NCBI RefSeq assembly: GCF_000374025.1
Contig: NZ_KB893184.1
Coordinates: 62,001 to 126,000, forward strand
Length of the DNA stretch: 64,000 nucleotides
Reading direction: 5' to 3'
From: Spirosoma panaciterrae DSM 21099
GTDB taxonomy: Bacteria > Bacteroidota > Bacteroidia > Cytophagales > Spirosomataceae
Under the pieces are notes generated by a model. The model saw only the letters and a program-made list of their open reading frames with translations. It had not been told where the DNA came from and did no database searches. Shown piece by piece: positions 24,407-34,220 of the stretch. The stretch's first letter is position 1. Every line of letters starts with the position of its first letter. The position numbers and the translations under genes were made by a program.

Positions 24407-26011
24407 ATGAAGAAACTCCTTATTAGCGCGTCGGTCTGTCTGTTTTCAATAGCAGCCATGGCGCAGCAAACGCAGTGGTATCTGCAAGATAAAACCGATA
24501 ACACGGCCGGAATTAGCGTGGAGCGTACGTATCGTGAACTCCTGAAAGATCGTAAACCTACGCCTGTCGTTGTGGCCGTCATCGATGGCGGTATCGATAC
24601 AACCCACGAAGACCTGCGCCGAATTCTGTGGGTCAATCCGAAAGAAATTGCCGGGAATGGCAAAGACGACGATAAAAATGGCTATGTCGATGATATACAT
24701 GGCTGGAATTTCATAGGTGGAAAGGACGGGCGCAATGTTAGCTACGAAACGGCTGAAGTAACCCGGTTGTATGTACAGCTAAAACCGAAGTACGAAGGGA
24801 AAGACCGGAAAAGCCTGAAGCCTGATGAGCAGAAAGAGTACGATCAGTATGTGAAGGCGAAAGAGGAAGTTGAAAAAAATCAGTCGAAATATAAGGCTGA
24901 ATATCAGGGAATCGGTCAGTTTTATAGTCAGTATTCGTCGGCGGTTGAGAACCTTAAAAAAGCTTTGCACGTCACGAAGCTCGACACGCTGACCCTTCGT
25001 AAAGCCGCCGATACCCTCAGCGACGCGGCCATGAAGCGGCCTGTGTTGGGGGTACTTCGGTTGTTGCGTCAGCAGGGGGCTCCTGATGCTGACGTAGTAC
25101 TCGGTGAGCTTGAGAAATACAACGAGCAGCTAAAGTCGCGTGCCGAATACAACTACAATCCAGATTTTGACGCCCGCTCCATCGTTGGCGATAATCCAAA
25201 TGACCTGAATCAGCGCGATTACGGAAATGCGGATATTGCCGGTCCTCGTCCCGACCACGGTACCCACGTTGCGGGGATCATTGCTGGTGATCGCACAAAC
25301 AATCTGGGAATTATGGGCGTCGCGGATGCGGTAAGAATCATGGGGGTTCGGGCCGTACCGGATGGTGACGAGCGCGATAAGGATGTGGCCAATGCCATCC
25401 GATACGCGGTCGATAATGGGGCTCAGATCATCAACATGAGTTTTGGGAAAGATTATTCACCCCAACGCAAAGCGGTTGAAGATGCGGAGCGGTACGCGCT
25501 ATCAAAAGGGGTACTCATGGTCCATGCGGCCGGAAACGATGGAAAAGACATCGATACGGCGGCTAATTACCCCGCTCCGCGCTTTATGGATGGAACGGCT
25601 ATTCCAAATGTGATTACAGTAGGTGCCAGTGCCGAGCCCAACAACGCTGAGCTGATCGCCAGCTTCTCTAATTATGGCAAGCAGAACGTCGATGTGTTTG
25701 CTCCTGGGAAAGATATTTACTCGACTGTACCGGGTAGCAAATACGAAAACAATAGCGGAACCAGTATGGCATCGCCTGTAGTAGCGGGGGTGGCGGCTGT
25801 TTTGAAAGCCTATTTCCCCAAGCTGACCTATGCCGATATTAAACGTATTATTCTGCAATCGGCAACGCCATACACGACTAAAGTAACCCGGCCTGAATCG
25901 AATGATTTAGTAGCGTTCAATACCTTGTCGAAAACGGGTGGTATTGTGAATTTGTATGAGGCTGTAAAACTGGCTCTGGCTCAGGAAGCCGCGTCGGGTA
26001 AAGGTAAATAA
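24407..26011 (+). CDS. S8 family subtilisin-like serine protease
   Basis: 534 residues from the ATG at 24407, with signal peptide MKKLLISASVCLFSIAAMAQ. The catalytic triad is intact: Asp in VAVIDGGIDTTHED, His in RPDHGTHVAGIIAG, Ser in NNSGTSMASPVVAG. Between Asp and His lies a charged insert of about 180 residues (KSLKPDEQKEYDQYVKAKEE and following), unusually long for a subtilase. No type IX C-terminal domain is present, so it probably stays in the periplasm or is exported another way. Confidence 0.9.
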   Translation: MKKLLISASVCLFSIAAMAQQTQWYLQDKTDNTAGISVERTYRELLKDRKPTPVVVAVIDGGIDTTHEDLRRILWVNPKEIAGNGKDDDKNGYVDDIHGWNFIGGKDGRNVSYETAEVTRLYVQLKPKYEGKDRKSLKPDEQKEYDQYVKAKEEVEKNQSKYKAEYQGIGQFYSQYSSAVENLKKALHVTKLDTLTLRKAADTLSDAAMKRPVLGVLRLLRQQGAPDADVVLGELEKYNEQLKSRAEYNYNPDFDARSIVGDNPNDLNQRDYGNADIAGPRPDHGTHVAGIIAGDRTNNLGIMGVADAVRIMGVRAVPDGDERDKDVANAIRYAVDNGAQIINMSFGKDYSPQRKAVEDAERYALSKGVLMVHAAGNDGKDIDTAANYPAPRFMDGTAIPNVITVGASAEPNNAELIASFSNYGKQNVDVFAPGKDIYSTVPGSKYENNSGTSMASPVVAGVAAVLKAYFPKLTYADIKRIILQSATPYTTKVTRPESNDLVAFNTLSKTGGIVNLYEAVKLALAQEAASGKGK

Positions 26012-26023
26012 TCGAACAAATTG

Positions 26024-26082
26024 CCTAGTCATAAAAAAAACAATAGCCTGTATATCAGGCTATTGTTTTTTTTATGACTAGG
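26024..26082. terminator. 27-bp perfect bidirectional hairpin
   Basis: Arms 26024-26050 and 26056-26082, loop TATAT, stem containing ACAATAGCCTG and runs of eight A and eight T. It separates the convergent protease genes. Confidence 0.9.
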
Positions 26083-26205
26083 GGGTTGCCATCCCGATGC
26101 AGGAGGGCTGACATAAGGCACTCGTTACGGCCCGATTAGGAAAAGTTTAACGGAGCGCTTAGTTAAGGCGTATTGACCTCGATAACTGGATTGGAATCTA
26201 AAAAA

Positions 26206-29088
26206 TCATTTTTTGATAAATCGACTGGTTTGCGAGGTGAGTCCATCCGTCAATTGAAGAATGTATAATCCTGGGGGTAAGTCTCCAACCGAAATGGCGC
26301 CTTCAAACTGACCGTTAGGGGCGGTTAGAGATACTTGGTGGTGCTGGAAAACACCGTGCAGGTCAAATATGCCAATTTGAACCTGTTTGGACGCTGGATT
26401 CACGTAACGAATCGATAGCGTCGTTTCAGCCGGGTTTGGGTAAAACATAATTAGGTTAGTTGGGTCGGGGTTAGTAGCTGTAAGGAGGGCGGCTGTGCGA
26501 ACCGAGCGCAGGGTTGACCAGCCTATGCAGGTGTGTTGAGTAACCTGAACTTTATAATTACCAGCCTGAGAAACGGAAAGACGATACTCACGGGCATTGG
26601 CAATGGCCTGATCGTTTCGATACCACTGATATTGATACGAGGTGTCGATAGGGGCTTTTAAGGTAACGGTCGCTCCCTGGGGTAGGTATAAGTCCGTTTC
26701 TTCGGGTAATAACGTAAGGCTATTGACAGACGAAGAGAGAATGATGGTTTCATTGGAAAGAACCTGACAGCCGTTTTGCGAGACGCGAACCTGGTACCGG
26801 CCGGGCTGGTTTGCACTAAGCGTGCTGGAATGGACGTTGTCGAGAATTGCGCCGTCGCGTAGCCAGTCGAAAGTGGCTCCGGTGAGTGTACCTCCCTTCA
26901 TGGGGCCGACGGCCAATGGCACCTGGCTATTAGTACTACAGAGTAACTGGCTGCCAGCGGGTGTTAGGCCGATTTCGGCATTTCGAAGCGAGATCGTTAC
27001 GGGATCAGAGGTGGCTGAACAGCCGTTCTCGGCCGTGATACGAAGTCTGTATGAACCAGCCTGAGCAGCCTGATAGCTCGATTTAGTTGCGCCAGTCAGG
27101 AGCGTATCGTTCCGAAACCACTTGTATTGCGTAGCTGCCGATGTCGTGTCGGACTGTAAAAGCAGCGTAGCGCCCGGACAAAGAGTTGTATCCTGCGTCG
27201 GGACAATCCGGGCCGATAGTTGGCAGTTTATTCGGTAAAGACCACTGACAATAACCGAGTACGGCTGGCTTGAGTAGGTCATTTTACCCTTGTGCGAAAC
27301 GGTGATGGTATACGTTTTTCCGGGTACTGGGTTCGCAATGTATACCTGCTCTACATTGTCGCGGATGTTATCGCCACGCGTAGCCGCCTGAGCAGGTTGT
27401 GCCGGATTCAGAACAAACGGCATGGCTACCTGTTGGCCGTCGCTCACACGCAGGTCGAGGTCATTCACAAGCTTTGGGGTTCGGCTGTTGACCAGAGCCG
27501 GCGTAATACTGGTTGCGGTACCTTCAGGATCCGTCCAGGATAGAGTGACTATGAGCGGCTCGTTGCCCTGGGCTACAATCGACTTGGTGAAGGTACTGTT
27601 GGGCATCAAACTTTGCTCCATAAAAAGATGGGCCCGGTCGTTGTTTAATAAGACACGGGCGGCCGCTTCTGTATTTAGTAGTCCCCAACCCTGGCGGTAA
27701 TCGGGTCCGGCTTCGGGGCTGGGTCGACTGGCTGTATGGAGTACCAGCCCTTTCAGCGTGGAGGCCCGCAGAAATTGCCCGCCCGATACAGCTCCGGCAG
27801 CCCGCTGGCGTGTATACAATTCCTGAAGCAAGAACAACGAACCTGATACATTGGCAGAAGCCATCGATGTGCCACTGTAGGTTCCATAAGCGTTCGAGCT
27901 GCTACCTAATGATGAGAATACACCCGTCCCAATGCCCAGTAAGTCGGGTTTGATCCGGCCATCGTCGGTAGGGCCCCAGCCACTATACGAGGCTGATCCG
28001 ACAAGTACAGGCTCACTTGGGCCAGAATACGTAACATTGGCAGCACCAATTGTCAGGACATTTTTAGCGGTTGCGTCGGCCGGAATCACATCATAGGTAT
28101 CATTTCGGCTCCGGGCGGCTGTACTCTGCACATCCGTATTTTTTAGAAAATAGGCTGTACCATCAGGAGGGCCGGTTTCGGCTCGCTTGTTATCGGCCGA
28201 ACGAACCATCAGGAAAAATGGATTATTGTAAGCCAGTTTATCCAGGTCCTGGGTCTTGGTCGAATAGAAGCCGAACAGATAATCTTCAGTCGCGCTGATG
28301 GATGGCGTGCCCCACCATTCCCACTTCAGATCAGGGTTTATGCCCGGTCTTGAGTCGTTGTATACCCAGCCTGCTACGGGACCATAGGCATGATTAGAGA
28401 TGAGCAGATTAGGAGCGGCAATAGTCAGTTCGCTAATATCGTCGGTGTAATCCCATACGGATAATTGTGCACCGAAGGCCATTCCTTTGGCGTTGGCATT
28501 GACGCCCTGGGCTACCAGCGTACCCGCCAGATGGGTCGTGTGATCGTTTACCGAGGTTACGTTGTCTTTCTGATTGATTTTGGCACTTCCATAAGTAGTA
28601 CCTGCAAATTCCTGATGGGTGTTAAGCACTCGACCACCATCCCATAATCCCAGCCGGCCCGCCAGTAGTGCCGAACTGCCCGACAAGGCAATTCCTAATG
28701 AACCACCACCCTGTAAAGCCTGCGTCCGGGTGCCTTGAGCCGCTTCTACATTATGCAGCGAATAATAAACGGGTTGCCCCAGCGGATCAATTTCCTGAAG
28801 GGTAAGAACGCGTTGATTGGAATAATTTTTGCGGATAGGCCAGTGATAGCGACGTGCAAATTGACGTGTTTGTTCGCGGTTCTTTTCGTATCGTTTAAGT
28901 AAATCGGTTTGCCAATTCGGTACGTCGTGCGGCTGAGAAGTCTGTGCCCAGACAGCGCTACAGGCTGCGCCTGTAAAAAACGCCATAAGTAGACACCGCA
29001 GCAGGCCCAAACCCCTGAGATTGATACGCTTTGCCTTATAATACGCAATTGACGTGTGCCTGTAGAGCCGTTCCAGATGCCGTTGCAA
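26206..29088 (-). CDS. Type IX-secreted S8 protease, smaller of an adjacent pair
   Basis: About 960 residues. A hydrophobic export signal (LLRCLLMAFFTGAACSAVWA) is followed by an S8 domain: Asp in RLGLWDGGRV, His in VNDHTTHLAGTL, Ser in YSGTSMASANVSGS. Ig-like/PKD-like repeats then follow (YKWFRNDTLLTGA, FDWLRDGAILDN, YQWYRNDQAIANA). The end is a type IX sorting domain (FYPNPAETTLSIRY to LYILQLTDG). The frame opens with TTG right after the upstream gene's stop; the true start is uncertain (ATG at 28986 also possible). It is a paralogue of the upstream gene. Confidence 0.88.
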   Translation of the reverse strand: MQRHLERLYRHTSIAYYKAKRINLRGLGLLRCLLMAFFTGAACSAVWAQTSQPHDVPNWQTDLLKRYEKNREQTRQFARRYHWPIRKNYSNQRVLTLQEIDPLGQPVYYSLHNVEAAQGTRTQALQGGGSLGIALSGSSALLAGRLGLWDGGRVLNTHQEFAGTTYGSAKINQKDNVTSVNDHTTHLAGTLVAQGVNANAKGMAFGAQLSVWDYTDDISELTIAAPNLLISNHAYGPVAGWVYNDSRPGINPDLKWEWWGTPSISATEDYLFGFYSTKTQDLDKLAYNNPFFLMVRSADNKRAETGPPDGTAYFLKNTDVQSTAARSRNDTYDVIPADATAKNVLTIGAANVTYSGPSEPVLVGSASYSGWGPTDDGRIKPDLLGIGTGVFSSLGSSSNAYGTYSGTSMASANVSGSLFLLQELYTRQRAAGAVSGGQFLRASTLKGLVLHTASRPSPEAGPDYRQGWGLLNTEAAARVLLNNDRAHLFMEQSLMPNSTFTKSIVAQGNEPLIVTLSWTDPEGTATSITPALVNSRTPKLVNDLDLRVSDGQQVAMPFVLNPAQPAQAATRGDNIRDNVEQVYIANPVPGKTYTITVSHKGKMTYSSQPYSVIVSGLYRINCQLSARIVPTQDTTLCPGATLLLQSDTTSAATQYKWFRNDTLLTGATKSSYQAAQAGSYRLRITAENGCSATSDPVTISLRNAEIGLTPAGSQLLCSTNSQVPLAVGPMKGGTLTGATFDWLRDGAILDNVHSSTLSANQPGRYQVRVSQNGCQVLSNETIILSSSVNSLTLLPEETDLYLPQGATVTLKAPIDTSYQYQWYRNDQAIANAREYRLSVSQAGNYKVQVTQHTCIGWSTLRSVRTAALLTATNPDPTNLIMFYPNPAETTLSIRYVNPASKQVQIGIFDLHGVFQHHQVSLTAPNGQFEGAISVGDLPPGLYILQLTDGLTSQTSRFIKK

Positions 29089-32000
29089 TTAGTGTTTGCG
29101 AATCCGTTTTACCTGAACGCTTTGCGTTCGGTCGTCTTCAACAACCACAAAAAACGTACCGTCGGGAAGGTCGCTTACATCGACTACCGCTGAATAACTT
29201 TTTCCCTCTTTTTGTAACGTAGCCCTTCGTACAGTGCGCCCCTGCAAATCGGTGAGTTGAAAACTGGGAAGTTGAGGCAGCGTAGCGACTGTCCAGGAAA
29301 TAGTCAGTTCTTTACTGGCCGGGTTCGGATACACACTCAGATTTTCTTCAGCGCTGGTCGGCTCGGTAGCCAGAATAGTGATCACCACTTCGCTGGAGGT
29401 AGCTACACCGCAGCCGTTCACATTGCCCTGCACCGAATAGCGTCCTGACTTTACTGCCGTATAACTGGCGGAGGTAGCCCCACTGATCGGAACGCCATCC
29501 AGCAGCCATTGTATAGTGGAAACCGCATTGGAGGTAAGCGTGATGCCGTTTGCCGTTACAATTGGGGCTTGGGGGGTATTGACCGCAACAGTGGTGACCG
29601 ACGAACTTATGGGCAAACAGGTGTTGGCTACCCGTACCGTATAATTTCCGGCCGTAGCTGCCTGAAGCGTATTGCCCGTGGCGCCAGAAATGAGTTGGCC
29701 ATTGCGATACCACTGGTAGGTTAGTCCGGTAGCATTCGTTGTCTGGAGAGTCAGGCTGGAACCCTGGCAAATGCTGGCCGAACCCGATGGACTGATGGAG
29801 GCCGTTGGATACGTACCTGTCGAAATGCCGACGGGCGTCCGTTGCGGGTTGGGGCAGTCGAGCGAACGGACTTTCAGGTTATAAAAATAATACCAGGAGG
29901 TAGTCAGGGTATCCGTTGAGGTACCGCTATTGAATAAAGCCCCTTTAAGCGTAACGATGGGCTGACCATTCTGTGCTTTGAGTTGGTAAGGAAGACCCGT
30001 AACCGCGCTATTGCTCCGAAAGATAGAGGCTCCACCCGAATACGAAATCGTGATCTTGTAATCGCCTGCTGCCGGAATGCGTAGGTTTAGGGGGTAAATG
30101 GCTCCTGGATCGTTGGGATCGTCGAGTAGGTTTCCATTGCTGGTTGTTGCGGTCAGACTTTGGTCGCGGGTGGGAGTTACGTCCAGGGTGACACTGGAAA
30201 TGGTCGTATTGTCGTACTTACTGACGGTAAACGTAATCTGGCCCGCATCGCCAATGTAGAGCCGGGCACTTTCGATAAGTAGAGGTACGGCGGTCGAAAT
30301 AAGTGGGGCGGGTGTATAGGCTCCGTAATACGTCCCTCCCCCAAATACCGATTTATTGGCAGGGCCGATGGTTGCCGAAAAATCGTTTAGAGCCGCATAA
30401 AATTGCCCGCCCGACGGGGCTTTCTGGGAAAAGGTCTGATTGCCGGCTGCCAGTAGATTGCCACCTATGGGCGTATCGTACCAGAAAGCGGTTCCCTCGC
30501 CTGAGTTTCGAAGCGAAATGAGTGTATCGGAGCCACATCGGGTGGCCGAAAAAATCCCATTGGTAGGCGCATTGCCCGTGGTTCGGGTTTCAACGATGCT
30601 ATTGTTGGTCGTATTCTGATCGGTGCTCAAACTCGTGCTGATGGTAAATCGGTACGCTTGTCCGGCCAGCAGTGAGGCACTGGCGGGTTTGGTGAGGGTC
30701 AAAATACCATCCCGAAAAGCGGATAGTTTGGTGAGCGTTCCGGTCAGCGTAGTTACGTCGGTATTATTGGCGTCTGTAATTTTTACCGTAACGGGTACGT
30801 TGGTTTGATCGACAGAACCGTAATTGTGCAAACGGACGGTGATTGCCAGATCGGAAGTAGTCAGACCACAGAAATTGCCATCGGGCGACACCAGCGCGGT
30901 GGCACCAACGTCGTTAAGGGTTTGGATGATGTTTAGCGTATAGTCCTGCGTTTCGCCATTGCCATACGTGCCACAAGCCACCACACTGGCAGGGTTATCG
31001 GTTTCGGTTGCCACAATCCGCAACCGAATCGTCTGGCCGTTCTGAACGCTGCCTGGAATGATTACTGTAGAAGAAAACGGCTCTGAATTGGGTAAAACAC
31101 CCGACGTCGCGATGGTTTCGCCCGCATCATCGAAGCTGCCATTCTGATTCCAGTCGGCAAAGGCTTTCACCACGACGTTTTTGATGCTTCCGCACGTACC
31201 CAGCGATATAATCAGGGGTATGGGCTGATTGGCCTGAACACTAGTACTGACCTGCGAAAAATCGGTATATGATGTACAGCCATCGGCTCCGGCCTGATTA
31301 ATAGTTCCGAACTGGACCCGGCTGATTTTGGTGTCGGCGGTTGAGGACGGTTTCGATTCACAATACACCTTACCCCCAATGCCACTAACCAGCAGGGCGT
31401 AATCCTGCTTGCTTCCGTTTAATGTCCCTTTGTGCGAAATAACCAGCGTGTACGTTTTTCCGGGTATGGCATTGGTCAATACTACCTGCTCGATATTGTC
31501 GCGAATGTTATCGCCACGCGTAGCAGCATTGGCCGGGTTTTCGGGGTCCAACACCCAGGGTTGCCAGGTTGTGGACCCATCACTGACCCGAATATCGAGG
31601 TCATTGACCAGTTTGGGGGTTCGATTGTTCAACGAGGCCGTCGTTGTAGCGGCCGGGTCGTTCCAGCAGATGGTAGCAACCAACTGGCCCCGGCCCGATG
31701 CCGTTACCTGGATGGTATCGCGCTGGCCCTGATTGAGCGTGCGTTCACTAAGTAAGTGGTTCTGATTGGTGTTGCCTATGACCTGAGCCGCTTTCTCCAT
31801 GTTCAAAAGTCCCCAGCCGTACTGGTAATCGGGGCCAGGCGATGTCCCCGCTTCGCTGGCCGTATGCAGCACCAGCCCCCGAAGCGTAGACGACCGCATG
31901 AATTTACCCGCGTTGAGCTGGTTGTAATATTCCTGAAGCAGCAGTACAGACCCCGACACGTTCGGCGTTGCCATCGAGGTCCCACTTAAGGTTACATAGG

Positions 32001-33147
32001 CGCTATCACTGCTGGAATTGGCCGATAACAGGTTAACACCAATTCCGACAATATCGGGCTTGATTCGGCCATCGTCGGTAGGCCCCCAGCTACTAAAATT
32101 TGCGAGTTTTACGTCCGTTGCCTGATTATAGCCGTATGTGAGGTCATTTACCGCTCCCACTGTCAGGATGTTTTTCGCTACACCATTGGTCGAAATCTGG
32201 TCATAACCGATTTGCCGATCGCGGGTTACGGTGCTGAGTTTGTTTCCGTGATTGACCAGGTAGTAGGATTGGCCACCGCCCGGATACCCATCGGCTCCGT
32301 GGTCGTTTCCTGCCGATTTTACAATCAGGTAATAAGGCGCAGCATTGGCAATCTGATCCCAGCTTCGGGCGCGGGAATCATACAGGCCGAATTTATAATC
32401 GAAAACCTGACTGACACTCGTATCGCCATACCACTGCCATTGGGTTGAACCTGTCAGATCGGGGTTGTATTGATACCCGGCCAGTGAGCCGTAGGAGTGA
32501 TTGGAAACCAGCAGGTTTGCCGAAGCAGTTGTCATTTCCGATACATCACTCGAATAGTCCCAGGCCTGTAATTTAGCCCCGTATGCCATACCCCGCGCCA
32601 GTGGATTTACCCCGGCACCGATCATTGTCGTAGCTACGTGGGTCGGATGTTCTTCGTCGTCTACCGTTGTACTGGCCTTATCATTTTGCGTAATACGGCC
32701 TTTCAATTCAACGTGGCTGCCCAGTACCGCACCTCCATCCCAGATTCCCAACTTGTTTTGTACCGAAGCACTGCTTCCCGACAGGTTCAGTCCCAGGCTC
32801 CCTCCCGAATACAGTGACGACGTTTTGGTGCTGTTGGCAGCCTGTGTATTGCCTACGATGGTCGTACCCTGATAGAGTAAATTTCCAAAATCATCGACGC
32901 CGACCAGTTCAACGATCCGCCCATTGGAGCGTACTTCCCGAAGGGGTCTTCCCAGTTGCTTGGCCAGCGATACGGCCCGGTTATAACTGGCATCGTGGGC
33001 CTGCTGAATCTGTTGCCGAAGCTGGGTGATCTGCTGCCGTTGCGCTGACGAATACGGGATAGACTGAGCCGATGCAATAGACTGAATACCTGCCAGAAAA
33101 AAGACTGAAAGTAGCCTGTATGGGAAAGACCGTATAGAATGAATCAT
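29089..33147 (-). CDS. Type IX-secreted giant S8 protease with GEVED and Ig-like modules
   Basis: 1352 residues from the ATG at 33147, with signal peptide SFPYRLLSVFFLAGIQSIAS. S8 triad: Asp in KLGIWDGGAV, His in EHPTHVATTM, Ser in LSGTSMATPNVSGS. A GEVED-type module follows (VKAFADWNQNGSFDDAGE, YGNGETQDYTLNI), then a CARDB-like region (GATALVSPDGNFCGLTTSDL), Ig-like repeats (YQWYRNGQLISGATG) and a type IX sorting domain (LSVYPNPASKELTISW to FFVVVEDD). Its stop directly abuts the second protease frame. Both are likely cell-surface or secreted degradative enzymes. Confidence 0.9.
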   Translation of the reverse strand: MIHSIRSFPYRLLSVFFLAGIQSIASAQSIPYSSAQRQQITQLRQQIQQAHDASYNRAVSLAKQLGRPLREVRSNGRIVELVGVDDFGNLLYQGTTIVGNTQAANSTKTSSLYSGGSLGLNLSGSSASVQNKLGIWDGGAVLGSHVELKGRITQNDKASTTVDDEEHPTHVATTMIGAGVNPLARGMAYGAKLQAWDYSSDVSEMTTASANLLVSNHSYGSLAGYQYNPDLTGSTQWQWYGDTSVSQVFDYKFGLYDSRARSWDQIANAAPYYLIVKSAGNDHGADGYPGGGQSYYLVNHGNKLSTVTRDRQIGYDQISTNGVAKNILTVGAVNDLTYGYNQATDVKLANFSSWGPTDDGRIKPDIVGIGVNLLSANSSSDSAYVTLSGTSMATPNVSGSVLLLQEYYNQLNAGKFMRSSTLRGLVLHTASEAGTSPGPDYQYGWGLLNMEKAAQVIGNTNQNHLLSERTLNQGQRDTIQVTASGRGQLVATICWNDPAATTTASLNNRTPKLVNDLDIRVSDGSTTWQPWVLDPENPANAATRGDNIRDNIEQVVLTNAIPGKTYTLVISHKGTLNGSKQDYALLVSGIGGKVYCESKPSSTADTKISRVQFGTINQAGADGCTSYTDFSQVSTSVQANQPIPLIISLGTCGSIKNVVVKAFADWNQNGSFDDAGETIATSGVLPNSEPFSSTVIIPGSVQNGQTIRLRIVATETDNPASVVACGTYGNGETQDYTLNIIQTLNDVGATALVSPDGNFCGLTTSDLAITVRLHNYGSVDQTNVPVTVKITDANNTDVTTLTGTLTKLSAFRDGILTLTKPASASLLAGQAYRFTISTSLSTDQNTTNNSIVETRTTGNAPTNGIFSATRCGSDTLISLRNSGEGTAFWYDTPIGGNLLAAGNQTFSQKAPSGGQFYAALNDFSATIGPANKSVFGGGTYYGAYTPAPLISTAVPLLIESARLYIGDAGQITFTVSKYDNTTISSVTLDVTPTRDQSLTATTSNGNLLDDPNDPGAIYPLNLRIPAAGDYKITISYSGGASIFRSNSAVTGLPYQLKAQNGQPIVTLKGALFNSGTSTDTLTTSWYYFYNLKVRSLDCPNPQRTPVGISTGTYPTASISPSGSASICQGSSLTLQTTNATGLTYQWYRNGQLISGATGNTLQAATAGNYTVRVANTCLPISSSVTTVAVNTPQAPIVTANGITLTSNAVSTIQWLLDGVPISGATSASYTAVKSGRYSVQGNVNGCGVATSSEVVITILATEPTSAEENLSVYPNPASKELTISWTVATLPQLPSFQLTDLQGRTVRRATLQKEGKSYSAVVDVSDLPDGTFFVVVEDDRTQSVQVKRIRKH

Positions 33148-33342
33148 GAGCAAAAGGTCATCGGCAGACCACGGATGAAATACATGTATAGATACGAGAA
33201 ATAAGTGACTAATGTTGCGGATGGCTTTCGAGCTGTCAGATTAATTTGTGTTAATCTATAAAGCCAAAGGCGTGTTGATAGAAATTATCTAGTGACCGAA
33301 AGCTATGACAGTTTGTCTAATTGGCCGAACGGCTAAATCCAC

Positions 33343-34047
33343 ATGAACCTTTCAAGAATCCTATTAGGCTTATTAGTGATCCTCAATGGTGGTATCAAAA
33401 TCCAGCCTCCTGTTAGTCCTCTCCCTTTTTGTATTGCGGGTGAGTTCCGATTTGGAGACTTGACAATACCTTATCCAGCGACAGTAGGCCAGATTGCCAA
33501 AGCCTATCACATGAAGTTTGTAGGAGCGGGTAGCTTTCAAAAAGATACTATGCTTTTTCAAAAAAATTTCGGGCCTCCTATACACTTATATTTGCATCAT
33601 GCAGGTATGCAACGGAAATTCGATAGTAGCCCCAATGAAGATCCCAAAGAGAGTTATGAGCAACCTATTTTAGAATATCGGTTTACTGTTGGGGAGAATG
33701 TTTACTCATTCGATAGTCTTCGAACAATGATTGAAAAAGAGGCTGGAAAAACATTTCGTGCGTTCCCTGCCGCTTCTTATTCAAGCCCTTCTTCACCCTG
33801 GCGACCATTATTGAAGGGGCGAACTTTGTTTGTTTATTCGTTGCGCATCAGTGAATGCATGGCTGTTAATTTAATGAATTTTCCTTCAACGATACCGGGG
33901 GCTAGACCTGATATTAAAACATACCCGTTTACGTCTGTCAATTTCATTCTTTATAAAACGGATAAGGAGATTGAGCAAATGTATGAATCGTTTGAGGCTC
34001 GGAATAAGGATTTACTTAGGCGAAGGGATTCATTGATGAAGAACTGA
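33343..34047 (+). CDS. Uncharacterised protein with N-terminal hydrophobic segment
   Basis: 234 residues; MNLSRILLGLLVILNGGIKI may be a signal or anchor. No recognised domain. It has aromatic-rich strands (ILEYRFTVGENVYSFDSLRT, GRTLFVYSLRISECMAVNLM) and a charged C-terminal helix (KDLLRRRDSLMKN). It is single, divergent from the protease pair, in a somewhat AT-richer stretch. Low functional information. Confidence 0.6.
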   Translation: MNLSRILLGLLVILNGGIKIQPPVSPLPFCIAGEFRFGDLTIPYPATVGQIAKAYHMKFVGAGSFQKDTMLFQKNFGPPIHLYLHHAGMQRKFDSSPNEDPKESYEQPILEYRFTVGENVYSFDSLRTMIEKEAGKTFRAFPAASYSSPSSPWRPLLKGRTLFVYSLRISECMAVNLMNFPSTIPGARPDIKTYPFTSVNFILYKTDKEIEQMYESFEARNKDLLRRRDSLMKN

Positions 34048-34220
34048 TAGTTTGACTTTCTAACAAATCAGCCACATCGATAAGGTGTGGCTGACTTGTT
34101 TGTGAACGATTGGAAACTGGAGTCTCTATCAAAAGATTAAGATTAACATCATTTTAATAACTTGATGTTAAACCTTTGGTTTTCTGAGTAATCCTATAGG
34201 CTCAACTGTTTCGCATACAG

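Noticed and set aside
29348..31989. Several ORFs of 70-140 residues on both strands
   Set aside because: All overlap the type IX protease genes in other frames.
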